A stretch of 17,058 nt of DNA from Draconibacterium sp. (GCA_027011835.1 JALUZN010000494.1:1-17058), one strand, 5' to 3'. Shown: positions 9,301-16,165, counted from the first letter of the stretch. Numbers and translations are program-made. The notes: generated from the letters alone by a model not told the origin.

Positions 9301-10672
9301 TTAAGATTATTAACTGTCCGAAAAACGCAGAGTTCATCATTTTACTCGCCGATTTAAAAGCAAGTTCATTACGTTCGTTTGACGAAAGTTTTTTACCAAT
9401 AAAGTTCTTTTTGTGCAGGTAGAAAATCATACTTTCAATAATAATTACCGCACCGTCGATTAAAATTCCAAAGTCGAGTGCTCCCAAACTCATCAGGTTT
9501 GCCCAAACGCCAAAAATGTGCATCATTATAAAAGCAAAGAGCAGTGCTAAAGGAATAGTTGAGGCCACAATTAACCCACCCCTGAAATTTCCTAAAAACA
9601 GAACCAGAATAAAAATTACAATTAACGCTCCCATTCCCAAATTTTCGGCCACTGTTGATGTTGTGCTTTTAATTAACCGACTACGGTCGAGAAATGATTT
9701 TATCTCGACACCTTCGGGTAACGACTTCTGTATAAGTGCCATTCGCTCTTTTACTGCGTTAATTACATTATTCGAATTTTCGCCTTTTAACATCATTACA
9801 ATGCCGCCAACCGCACTCCCTTTTCCATCTTTAATAAAACTTCCGTACCGCACAAAACTTCCGTACCGTACCTGAGCTACATCGCGAATAAAAATTGGGT
9901 TGCCATTTATGTTTGAAACAACCGTATTTCTTATATCGTCCAACGAACGCATCAATCCTTCGCCGCGAATAAAATTTGCCTGATGATTTTTCTCGATATA
10001 GGCACCTCCTGTATTCTGATTGTTTTTGTTTAACGCATCGAAAACATCGGAGATAGTAATTCCCATACTTCTGAGTTTGTCGGGATTAACAGCTATTTCG
10101 TACTGTTTAACTCTTCCTCCAAACGAGTTAACTTCAACTACTCCGGGCAACATTGCCATTTGGCGTTTTACAATCCAGTCTTGCATAGTACGCAGTTGCA
10201 TATCGTCGTACTTGTCTTCGTAACCGGGTTGAACTTCCAGTGTATATTGGTAAATTTCGCCAAGCCCTGTACTAATCGGAGCCATAAAAGGTTCGCCAAA
10301 ACCTTTCGGAATTTTCTCTTTAACTTCGGTTAAAGCTTCGCTTACAAGTTGCCGGGGCAGATATGTTCCTGCATTGTCTTTAAAAACAATGGTAACCACC
10401 GATAGCCCAAAACGCGAAACACTTCTTATTTCAATCACATCGGGTAGGTTTGCTACGGCAAGTTCAACCTGGTAGGTTACAAATTTTTCAATATCTTCGG
10501 TGCCAAGATTTGGTGCTGTTGTAATTACCAGCACCTGGTTGTTTGTAATGTCGGGAACAGCATCGAGCGGAACTTTGGTCATCGAGTAGATTCCACCAAT
10601 TATTAGAGCCAAAATCATCAATCCCACCAATGCTTTATTTTTTATCGAAAAAGATATAATACGATTTATCAT
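6341..10672 (-). CDS. CzcA/CusA-family heavy-metal RND pump fused to a TolC-like outer-membrane factor
   Basis: From the chosen start the protein has 1443 residues. The first part, about 1034 residues, is a complete HME-type RND proton antiporter. It starts MINRIISFSIKNKALVGLM and has the periplasmic porter repeats and PDEGDLAF-like EGDLAFQTFLKPGTS. The TM4 proton-relay motif LDFGILIDGAVIIIES has Asp400, Asp406 and Glu413. This DFG-DGA-E pattern is typical of CzcA-like divalent-cation exporters (Co/Zn/Cd) rather than Cu/Ag CusA, so zinc, cobalt or cadmium are the likelier substrates. A basic linker and a signal-peptide-like segment (KPAVAVLFVLLGIGFANNTS) then lead into a TolC/OEP-type domain of about 375 residues. 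Such fusions are frequent in Bacteroidota. An ATG at 10708 would add 12 residues; I prefer 10672 because family members begin with this MINR segment and it follows AGGAAG directly. Confidence 0.93.
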   Translation of the reverse strand: MINRIISFSIKNKALVGLMILALIIGGIYSMTKVPLDAVPDITNNQVLVITTAPNLGTEDIEKFVTYQVELAVANLPDVIEIRSVSRFGLSVVTIVFKDNAGTYLPRQLVSEALTEVKEKIPKGFGEPFMAPISTGLGEIYQYTLEVQPGYEDKYDDMQLRTMQDWIVKRQMAMLPGVVEVNSFGGRVKQYEIAVNPDKLRSMGITISDVFDALNKNNQNTGGAYIEKNHQANFIRGEGLMRSLDDIRNTVVSNINGNPIFIRDVAQVRYGSFVRYGSFIKDGKGSAVGGIVMMLKGENSNNVINAVKERMALIQKSLPEGVEIKSFLDRSRLIKSTTSTVAENLGMGALIVIFILVLFLGNFRGGLIVASTIPLALLFAFIMMHIFGVWANLMSLGALDFGILIDGAVIIIESMIFYLHKKNFIGKKLSSNERNELAFKSASKMMNSAFFGQLIILIVFVPVLALQGVEGKMFIPMALTFGFAVLGVMLLSLTYIPMMAATFLRAPKTDKKTFGDKAIIAIENIYSPVINRVLKHGKIIVAVALLLVLAGSFLFTRMGAEFIPKLDEGDLAFQTFLKPGTSLTEVEDVSNRIQKVVLENFPDEVQSIQSRIGVATLPMDPMPLDIADNFVILKPKEQWTKVKTKQELIEAIEEKLTVFSGINYEFTQPIEMRFNELLTGVREDIAIKLYGDDLDVLAEKAKEISGLVSGIDGVDGVKAEAIEGLPQITVRYNRNKMGQYNLNISDLNIAIETAFSGGIAGQIYQGERMFDLVVRLDEQHRKSITDLQNLFISLPNGTQIPLSEVADISYQPGPMQISRDNTNRRTYVGINVDNRDIKSLVTEIQQTLDKKLNLPVGYYIRYGGAFENLERATKRLSLVVPLALFLIFMLVFFAIKSVKQTLMIYVAIPFAAVGGIVTLYLRGMPLSISAGVGFIVLFGVAVLNGLVLISGFNELKAEGKLTLNEIVIKGSIRRIRPILLTASTDILGFLPMAISTSAGAEVQRPLATVVIGGMLTSTLLTLIVLPILYKWVENRKGERKTNKLKPAVAVLFVLLGIGFANNTSAQDTTFTLQQAIEMAKTNFPAIKAADLNIEKQKALKATSYNLGTTSVYTGKEEVGNGQQGIHNKIGFEQNDIDLLGIPAKIKLADKRTDLAVSAKELTVQTLERDVSIAWYEVLYAKKQKILYRQLDSLYSNFEKAAKLKYTTNETSRIEYISASTKYKQLQVDIKMAESNYTIALQKLNRFLLFPKTFDINENGLEQNISTTLQDSLTNNPVLQLYTNKSAVAKSVWKAEKSTLLPKFDVGYKFQTIDGVSDFNGWQVGISMPLLFFSQSGKTKASRLDYEIAGQQIFQKRIEINNQYKQLLNQYRALSEMVEYYKNEALPMANEQIKASNIAYRLGSINYNQFIQNIEAAIDIKRQYLLQQQQLLVLAANIKFITGK

Positions 10673-10709
10673 CTTCCTGTTTTTAATTTTTTTATTGAAA
10701 TTCAACAAA

Positions 10710-10730
10710 CAGTCGAATAGAAATTCGCTG
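10710..10730 (-). promoter_or_regulatory. Short imperfect hairpin upstream of the RND pump gene
   Basis: CGAAT and ATTCG pair around a TTCT loop. The outer CAG and CTG can extend the stem past one bulged base. It lies 38 bases before the preferred pump start. It could affect translation or bind a regulator, but it is short enough to be chance. Confidence 0.2.
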
Positions 10731-10826
10731 CTGTTTTTTATGAAAAGAGTAGTGCTAAGCAGATATCACTTTCTGAAACAGATGTTTATCCTGCAAAAAA
10801 AATCTTGCGATAAAATAAGAAAGTAA

Positions 10827-11216
10827 TTATGCCACAATAAGTTGAGGGGGACCTCTTACAATAAATTTTGTTGAAAAGAAGCATTTGGGTAGAATGCTGT
10901 TTTGGGGTAAAAATGGAGGTGTGTTTAAAATATTTTGTGGAAAAGCAATGAATGACAATAAAACGGCAAAAACATTGGGTGTCGCAATTTCTTGTAATCT
11001 AACCGACTTATGAACCACCTTTTCGGCAAAAACTATATTCAACGAATGACAATGAAAGTCACTATTACAATTATCTTTTGTTTTATGAGAGTTCGTTTCG
11101 CTGGGAATAGTTGCAAAACCAAAATGATGGTGATGAGGGATTGTTGCATGAAGAAATATTACTAACCCGGCAAGTAGTAATAGTATAACTCCAACACTTT
11201 TTCTCAATCTTTTCAT
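10827..11216 (-). CDS. Small His-rich single-pass membrane or exported protein of the metal-efflux module
   Basis: This 129-residue protein has a basic N-terminus and one hydrophobic segment at about 9-23 (GVILLLLAGLVIFLH). A histidine run, IPHHHH (H28-H31), follows immediately. A second possible metal-binding cluster is C50...H55-C56-H57-S. The C-terminus contains FIVRGPPQLIVA; an R-x-P-P near the end is a feature I associate with small DUF2946-like proteins of proteobacterial metal loci. I do not assign it to that family with confidence. Bacteroidota often have a protein of this kind directly before a CzcA/CusA-type pump. It sits 154 bases upstream of the pump gene in the same orientation and could bind or sense metal in the periplasm. 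The function is unproven. Confidence 0.7.
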   Translation of the reverse strand: MKRLRKSVGVILLLLAGLVIFLHATIPHHHHFGFATIPSETNSHKTKDNCNSDFHCHSLNIVFAEKVVHKSVRLQEIATPNVFAVLLSFIAFPQNILNTPPFLPQNSILPKCFFSTKFIVRGPPQLIVA

Positions 11217-11312
11217 TTCGTTTTAACTTCCATTTTCTACAATTCTCTGCCTCCGTCGCTTCTCGCTAAATACTTCCTTTAAAACTCACGAGAGAAACGT
11301 TTTATTAAAACG

Positions 11313-11320
11313 CAAATGTA
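11313..11320 (-). promoter_or_regulatory. Putative -7 promoter box of the metal-efflux operon
   Basis: Read on the minus strand this is TACATTTG, a perfect match to the Bacteroidota TAnnTTTG -7 element. It lies about 96 bases before the start of the His-rich protein gene. No TTTG sits at the ideal 19-21 base spacing upstream; that position is occupied by the palindrome at 11334-11348. Confidence 0.5.
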
Positions 11321-11333
11321 ATTAAAAAGTTTA

Positions 11334-11348
11334 TGCAACCGGGTTGCA
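11334..11348. promoter_or_regulatory. Perfect palindrome, candidate metalloregulator operator
   Basis: TGCAACC-G-GGTTGCA is a perfect 7+1+7 inverted repeat. It begins 13 bases upstream of the TACATTTG box, over the expected -33 region, and precedes the metal-efflux genes. This is where a repressor would block RNA polymerase. The size and symmetry suit a Fur-family dimer such as Zur, but this is inference. On the minus strand it also lies just after the thioredoxin gene stop and is followed by a short T run, so a weak terminator for that operon is an alternative. Confidence 0.5.
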
Positions 11349-11363
11349 AACCTATTTTGTCCG

Positions 11364-11852
11364 CTATCTCTTTCTATACGTATCAGGATTAGTTGCAGCA
11401 AACGACCAGTTTTTAAAAAACTGTAATATTCGCTTTTTGTCGTAACTTTTGTCTTTTTCTAAAAAGGCCGAATTTTGCGTATGAATGCGGTTCCCGTTTT
11501 CATCGAGAATAACAAAAACCGGAAACCCAAATCGCTGAGGAAAATCTAATTTCTCCATTAACTCTACTTGACGGTTTTTTGTGTCGTAGCTAACTTTAAC
11601 CACTTCGTAATTGGCTTCGAGATATGTTTTTAATTCGCTATTGTCGTTTACAAAGTTGTGGAATTTAATACACCATGGACACCAATTACCTCCAATCTGA
11701 AGAAAAACATGTTTGTGTTCAAGCGCCGCTTTCGACACCGCTTTATTAATATCGGCCTGCGCATTGGCATCGGGATTATAAACCTGAACTTTTTGTGAAA
11801 AACCTGTTGTTGCCAAAACAACAAACAAAACAATACCGATTAAAAATTTCAT
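11364..11852 (-). CDS. Exported thioredoxin-fold protein (WCPWC)
   Basis: This 162-residue protein has a signal peptide at about 1-20 (FLIGIVLFVVLATTGFSQ) and one thioredoxin-like domain. The redox motif is W57-C58-P-W-C61, inside HVFLQIGGNWCPWCIKFHNF, and the cis-proline follows in FGFP111VFVILDENG. Both cysteines are present, so it could act as a periplasmic disulfide reductase or oxidase of the Thioredoxin_7-like class. A longer frame reaches 11906 but would overlap the upstream gene and hide the signal peptide behind 18 extra residues, so I place the start at 11852. It follows the GH32-like gene after only 16 bases and is probably in its operon. Its natural substrate is not evident. Confidence 0.85.
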   Translation of the reverse strand: MKFLIGIVLFVVLATTGFSQKVQVYNPDANAQADINKAVSKAALEHKHVFLQIGGNWCPWCIKFHNFVNDNSELKTYLEANYEVVKVSYDTKNRQVELMEKLDFPQRFGFPVFVILDENGNRIHTQNSAFLEKDKSYDKKRILQFFKNWSFAATNPDTYRKR

Positions 11853-11868
11853 AATATTCTTCTCTGTA

Positions 11869-13314
11869 TTATTTATCTCTCCAAGCCGATTCCATTTTAT
11901 AAACATCGAGTTTTACAACGCCCAACTCTCCCCCATTGGTGTACAAAATAACCTTATCGTTTTTTTCGTTGGCCACAAAACAGTTCGAAACAACTGCCTG
12001 CCCGTCGTTTGCATAAATTTCAAGCGACGTACGGTCGAGTAATATTTCAAGTTTAATATGGTTGTCGATTGGCATAAGTGGTATGTTACTTCCTAAAACA
12101 TTTAGTGTTCCGCGTTTTACGTTGTATAAAACTTCAATTCCCGCCTCCTTTTTATCGTTCCGCAACATAAATCCAAAATTGTCGGAGGTTTTTATGTCGA
12201 AATCGGCTATAATATGGAGACAGTCACCAGTAACTTTCTTTGTTTTATTTTCATTGAGTCCGGGAATTAAATCCTTATTTTCCCATTTGTAATGTTTTCC
12301 ATGCAGGCTTTTTATCTCGGCAACCGGTGTGCGAATTAATTTATATCCCGAAACGAATTTGGTTAATTTTAACTCATTCGGAAAGCTCATTTGCCCGTTA
12401 AAAGGCATATTAGGGAATTCTGCATAGCGCATCCAGGCCAATTGAATTATTCGATTATCGTCGGTATTTTGACATGTTTGAACAGCATAATAATTCCTTC
12501 CATAGTCACTTTTCATTCGCGGCGATTCGGCAATAAATTTTTCGCCATCGAAACTACCCAGCAAGTAACTTCCATTGCTGTCAAAAAGAATCCATTTCTT
12601 TTCATCGGGACGATTTGTTACCTGAAACTCAACCAAATCGGAGCTCCCCGAAAATCCATGAACATGACTTTTCAACTCCCAGTCAATTAAATTCTCGGAG
12701 GTATAAATTGAGATTCCCTGCGAAGTTTTTCTTTCAGACTCTTTGCGATGGAGTAACAAAATCCATCTCTTTGAAGGTGCATACCAAAAAACTTTTGGCC
12801 CGGATGCTCCATCGTCTTTATTGGTTTTAATAACCGGATTAACATCGAGTTTCTCCCAGGTAATCCCTCTGTCGGTACTGTATGCAATTTTCTGATTGCA
12901 TGTTTTGTCGGAGTAAAAAGCCACAAATGTCTTTTCCTCTCCAGTCTGTTTCCCCAAAACATTTTCATTATCAATAATTACCGACCCCGAAAAAATATTA
13001 CACTTTATTTCTCCTTTCTTCTTTAATCCTGAGCGTAAGGCAACCGGTAAATGCTTCCAATGAACCAGATCGGTACTTACTGCATGGCCCCAACTCAGCG
13101 CCTCTTCTTTCAAACTATTTGGATTGTATTGGTAAAACAGGTGGTACTTCCCTTTGTAAAACACCAATCCTGCCGGACTACCCTGCCAGTTCTTTTCGGG
13201 CGAGAAATGAAATTGTGGACGATAATTTTCGTTATAATATTTTTTATCCGACTTTAACGAAAGTAGCATAAAAGCAAGTAATACAGAGAGTAATGCTGTT
13301 GATAAAAATCTCAT
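11869..13314 (-). CDS. GH32-fold protein lacking the catalytic residues (probable pseudoenzyme)
   Basis: This 481-residue exported protein has a hydrophobic N-terminal signal (about 1-20). It has the full GH32 five-bladed propeller (about 30-335) and C-terminal beta-sandwich (about 345-477). Family landmarks are strong: RPQFHFSPEKNW, YHLFYQYNP, WGHAVSTDLVHWKHLPVAL, IFSGSVIID, GPKVFWYAP, MPFNGQMSFPNELKL and DRTSLEIYANDGQAVVS. GH32 enzymes cleave fructans or sucrose with an Asp nucleophile in NDPNG, an Asp in RDP and a Glu acid/base in EC. Here these read G45-S46-P-A-G, S171-G172-P and G223-S224-S, so all three acidic residues are gone. The Asp of the conserved DYGxDFYA motif is Asn274. The frame is unbroken and the scaffold well kept. 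A carbohydrate-binding or sensing role is more plausible than hydrolysis (inference). It is transcribed with the downstream thioredoxin-like gene. Confidence 0.9.
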   Translation of the reverse strand: MRFLSTALLSVLLAFMLLSLKSDKKYYNENYRPQFHFSPEKNWQGSPAGLVFYKGKYHLFYQYNPNSLKEEALSWGHAVSTDLVHWKHLPVALRSGLKKKGEIKCNIFSGSVIIDNENVLGKQTGEEKTFVAFYSDKTCNQKIAYSTDRGITWEKLDVNPVIKTNKDDGASGPKVFWYAPSKRWILLLHRKESERKTSQGISIYTSENLIDWELKSHVHGFSGSSDLVEFQVTNRPDEKKWILFDSNGSYLLGSFDGEKFIAESPRMKSDYGRNYYAVQTCQNTDDNRIIQLAWMRYAEFPNMPFNGQMSFPNELKLTKFVSGYKLIRTPVAEIKSLHGKHYKWENKDLIPGLNENKTKKVTGDCLHIIADFDIKTSDNFGFMLRNDKKEAGIEVLYNVKRGTLNVLGSNIPLMPIDNHIKLEILLDRTSLEIYANDGQAVVSNCFVANEKNDKVILYTNGGELGVVKLDVYKMESAWRDK

Positions 13315-13373
13315 AAATATTTTTTAGAATGATTATTAATTGTGCCGAAACTATAAAAATTACTTGGATTTAT

Positions 13374-13404
13374 AAAATCTATATTTTACATTTATCGCTG
13401 CAAA
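13374..13404 (-). promoter_or_regulatory. Putative promoter of the GH32-like/thioredoxin operon
   Basis: On the minus strand TTTG (13401-13404) is followed by exactly 19 bases and then TAGATTTT (13374-13381). This matches the Bacteroidota pattern TTTG-N19-21-TAnnTTTG with one mismatch. It lies about 60 bases before the GH32-like start codon. The -33 box overlaps one of the CAAACCC repeats, so a protein bound there could control it. Confidence 0.55.
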
Positions 13405-13544
13405 CCCATAAATAGAAACTGTCATTGAGGCAGAAGTTTTTGATAAATAAGTTTTGTTTGGACGCAAAACAGGAATCGAAAACACTTATTAACAAAATGA
13501 AATTGATGCTGAAAGCTCAATTATTATTGTATTGAAACAGGTTG

Positions 13545-13575
13545 TTACAAACCCGCTGATTCTAATTACAAACCC
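13545..13575. repeat. Direct repeat TTACAAACCC, 21-bp period
   Basis: TTACAAACCC occurs at 13545-13554 and again at 13566-13575, two helical turns apart. Shorter CAAACCC copies lie at 13401-13407 and 13688-13694. The helical phasing suggests a regulator binding one face of the DNA between the divergent genes. Confidence 0.45.
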
Positions 13576-13585
13576 ATAGAATCAG
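13556..13585. repeat. Inverted repeat CTGATTCTA / TAGAATCAG
   Basis: A perfect 9-bp inverted repeat (13556-13564 with 13577-13585) surrounds a 12-base loop containing the second TTACAAACCC copy. No T tract follows, so it is not an intrinsic terminator. An operator or transcript hairpin is possible. Confidence 0.45.
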
Positions 13586-13707
13586 GCTAAGAACTTGTTG
13601 AGATAAAAAGAAAGAAGGATTAAATCGCTTTTCGGAGGACGTTTTCATTTTACTGCTTTGGTACATTTTATTTAAGGTTTGAAAATACAAACCCTAATAG
13701 TATTGTA

Positions 13708-16161
13708 ATGAAATTGAAATGGACGTTAATTTCATTCCTCTGCATTGTCGCCATTAGCAATGCCGCAGGACAAAAAAAAGTTTTTGAAAATGAAGTAAAG
13801 GGAGAATTTCCCGTAAATCTCGCTCTCGACGAAGTACACAAATCATTTACTCCGCCGCCGCAGTCTCTGCAGTTAAAATCGGCCGGGAAGAAAACGTGTG
13901 AAATTGTTGTTTCATACATCAATTTTCCGGACGAGGCAAAAGCAGCATTCGAATATGCTGTTTCTATTTACGAAAAGACACTAACATCGACAGTTCCAAT
14001 CAGAGTTTCAGCCGAATGGAAAGATTTAAAAGGAAACTACTTAGCATTTAGCGGACCGGCATCGTTTCATAAAAATTTTAACGATGCACCCATCTCAAAT
14101 GTCTTTTATCCGGTTGCTTTGGCCGAAAAATTGTTGGGCAAAAGTATTAACGGCGAAAAAGATGCCGATATTATTTGCGATTTTGACAACAAAAAGCCGT
14201 GGTATTTTGGTACCGACGGAAACATGCCAACAACAAAATACGATTTAGTAAGCGTTGTTCTGCACGAACTGGCTCACGGATTTGGAATATCGGGCTTTTT
14301 AACCGATGAAGACGGTAAGGGAAAAATTAACAACAAAGGCAACAATCCAAGTATTTACGATTACTTTATTTACAACATTCAAAACCAACAGATTACTGAC
14401 AAATCGCTATTTTCGAGCCCTTCAGTTCAACTGCATCAACAGTTGGTTTCCGACAAACTTAATGTGAATTGCTCGACAAACTGTAGCATGAATAACACAA
14501 AAATTTATGCACCCACAACGTGGAAAAGCGGCGCAAGTATCTATCATTTAAAAAATGCACTAATGAAACCCTCTTTACGTAAAGGAGAGGCCATACACAA
14601 TCCGGGAAACGATACCTATAATGTATTGTATAAATTAGGTTGGAACATTATTACACACCGGCTTCAAGAGCTGAAAGACTGTGAAAAAATGGCTTGTGAA
14701 ATACCGGTTTGTACAAAATTCACAACCAATACGCAAGCCGAAAATTCAACGGTACAGGTTGTTTTTTCAACAAGCTACTTCTCCTCAAAAGATTCGGTAA
14801 CGTTAAAATATAATAAAGCAAGTAAAAGGTTTGAAGGACATATTCCGCTTCAATCGTATGCCGGTAAAGTTCAGTACTATTTTAAATCAACTTTAGCCGA
14901 TAATACAGTTATTACCCAGCCACGCCAAGCACCCAAAAGAATATTAAATTTTACTATTGGCGCCGATAATTGTTCTCCAACTCTCCAACACAATCCCGAA
15001 AAAATTGTTTCGACAACCCATCCCGAGATTAATCTTTCGGCAATTGCAACCGATAATCTGGGAATTAAAAACGTTACTGTTGAATACAAAATAAATAACG
15101 TTCTTCAGGACCCAATTCAACTTTCGGCAAAAGCAAACGATGTTTTTAACGGAAAACTAAACTTGCCGGGCAAATTAAACTGTAACGATATTGTTGAGTA
15201 CCGCATTATAGCCAAAGATAACTCGGCAAAAATGAATAAAACGACTTTGCCAAAAACAGGATTTTATAAAGTTCATCTTTTCGAACCGGAAGCTCCGGTA
15301 GAGAGTTATACAACCAATTTTAACTCGACCAACAACGACTTTATTACAACCGATTTTGAGATAACAACACCTGCCGGATTTTCTGACGGCAATTTGCACA
15401 CAAATCATCCATACCAGCTTTCGAATGTTGAAAACCAGCGTTATAATCTGATTGCTCAACTAAACACACCGGTAATTTTGAAAGAGAACGGACGGATGTC
15501 TTTCGACGAAGTTGTGCTGGTTGAACCGGGTGAACCGGGAGTTAATTTTACCGATAAATATTTTTGCGATTTTGTTATTGTTGAAGGAAGTAAAGATAAC
15601 GGTAAAACCTGGCAGCCTTTTATCGATGGCTACGACTCAAGAGTAAATTCCGAGTGGGAAACAAAATTCTCGAGTACCCTAAAAAGTAGTACTTCGAGTG
15701 CATCGGGACAAGAAAATATGTTTTGGGAAAATACAATAGACCTTACCAATAATAAGTTTTTCTCGGCCGGCGACACCGTTATTTTCCGTTTTCGTTTAGC
15801 TTCCGATAAATCGGTTTCGGGATGGGGATGGGCAATCGATAATTTGAAAATTCAAAGTATTGGTACCAGTAACAACCCGGTTGCCGAAACAGAAATTGAA
15901 ATTGAACCAAGTGTTACAATTTATCCAAATCCTTTTTCCGACAAACTATTTGTCGATTGTTCGAAATTAACCAACCCCAAAGAGGTGGTTGTTCAAATTC
16001 GAAATTTAACAGGAAAAACGGTTTATCGTGAAACAAAATACGATTCGGAATACAATCCACAGCTCCAAATTAACCTCTCCGGAATAACCTCCGGAATATA
16101 TATTGCATCGGTAACCGATGCCGATTTAAACACCATTACACAAAAAATCATTAAAAACTAA
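13708..16161 (+). CDS. T9SS-secreted zinc-metalloprotease-like protein with C-terminal sorting domain
   Basis: This 817-residue protein has a signal peptide (about 1-21). A zincin domain spans about 60-315 and contains VVLH186-E187-LAH190-GFGISG. This HExxHxxGxxG form resembles metzincins but has Gly196 where they have a third zinc-binding His. A later segment, ASIYH280LKNALM286KP, could supply a His ligand and the Met-turn, as I recall for related secreted proteins with HGLGF motifs. Two Ig/FN3-like stretches follow at about 330-530. A beta-sandwich ends in SGWGWAIDNLKIQ (about 540-725), where a binding or anchor domain is expected. The last 80 residues are a type A T9SS sorting domain (VTIYPNPFSDKLFVD, then GITSGIYIASVTDA, ending KIIKN). 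It should therefore be secreted or surface-attached through the Por system. The substrate is unknown. The small membrane protein gene downstream begins 4 bases after its stop. Confidence 0.9.
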   Translation: MKLKWTLISFLCIVAISNAAGQKKVFENEVKGEFPVNLALDEVHKSFTPPPQSLQLKSAGKKTCEIVVSYINFPDEAKAAFEYAVSIYEKTLTSTVPIRVSAEWKDLKGNYLAFSGPASFHKNFNDAPISNVFYPVALAEKLLGKSINGEKDADIICDFDNKKPWYFGTDGNMPTTKYDLVSVVLHELAHGFGISGFLTDEDGKGKINNKGNNPSIYDYFIYNIQNQQITDKSLFSSPSVQLHQQLVSDKLNVNCSTNCSMNNTKIYAPTTWKSGASIYHLKNALMKPSLRKGEAIHNPGNDTYNVLYKLGWNIITHRLQELKDCEKMACEIPVCTKFTTNTQAENSTVQVVFSTSYFSSKDSVTLKYNKASKRFEGHIPLQSYAGKVQYYFKSTLADNTVITQPRQAPKRILNFTIGADNCSPTLQHNPEKIVSTTHPEINLSAIATDNLGIKNVTVEYKINNVLQDPIQLSAKANDVFNGKLNLPGKLNCNDIVEYRIIAKDNSAKMNKTTLPKTGFYKVHLFEPEAPVESYTTNFNSTNNDFITTDFEITTPAGFSDGNLHTNHPYQLSNVENQRYNLIAQLNTPVILKENGRMSFDEVVLVEPGEPGVNFTDKYFCDFVIVEGSKDNGKTWQPFIDGYDSRVNSEWETKFSSTLKSSTSSASGQENMFWENTIDLTNNKFFSAGDTVIFRFRLASDKSVSGWGWAIDNLKIQSIGTSNNPVAETEIEIEPSVTIYPNPFSDKLFVDCSKLTNPKEVVVQIRNLTGKTVYRETKYDSEYNPQLQINLSGITSGIYIASVTDADLNTITQKIIKN

Positions 16162-16165
16162 GAAG

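Larger units (their letters stand above)
13315..13707. other. Divergent intergenic region with repeated CAAACCC sites
   Basis: No gene of reasonable length is visible in these 393 bases. They separate the GH32-like gene (leftward) from the T9SS protease gene (rightward). The region holds the likely GH32 promoter, four copies of CAAACCC, a 9-bp inverted repeat and a small GGTTTG/CAAACC hairpin (13676-13693) just before the protease start. A TACATTTT at 13662-13669 is a possible -7 box for the protease gene, but I see no convincing -33 partner. Confidence 0.6.

Noticed and set aside
9516..9875. A 119-codon open frame on the plus strand inside the pump gene
   Set aside because: It is antisense to a strongly conserved transporter segment, has no recognisable domain and no promoter or ribosome-site support.
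9841..9880. Tandem RYGSF-RYGSF repeat inside the RND pump, with near-identical codons
   Set aside because: Homologous pumps have the same spacing of a G...R-G pair at this place, so it is not an inserted duplication.
6341..10672. Assignment of the pump as a Cu/Ag exporter (CusA)
   Set aside because: The TM4 DFG-DGA-E motif is of the CzcA divalent-cation type, so a copper/silver label is not supported by the sequence.
10673..10708. Extended N-terminus of the RND pump
   Set aside because: The 12 extra residues are lysine/asparagine-rich and absent from the family's usual start. The ATG at 10672 fits homologues, though the longer form is not excluded.
11853..11906. Extended N-terminus of the thioredoxin-like protein
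   Set aside because: It would overlap the GH32-like gene and bury the signal peptide. The internal Met at 11852 gives a normal exported protein.
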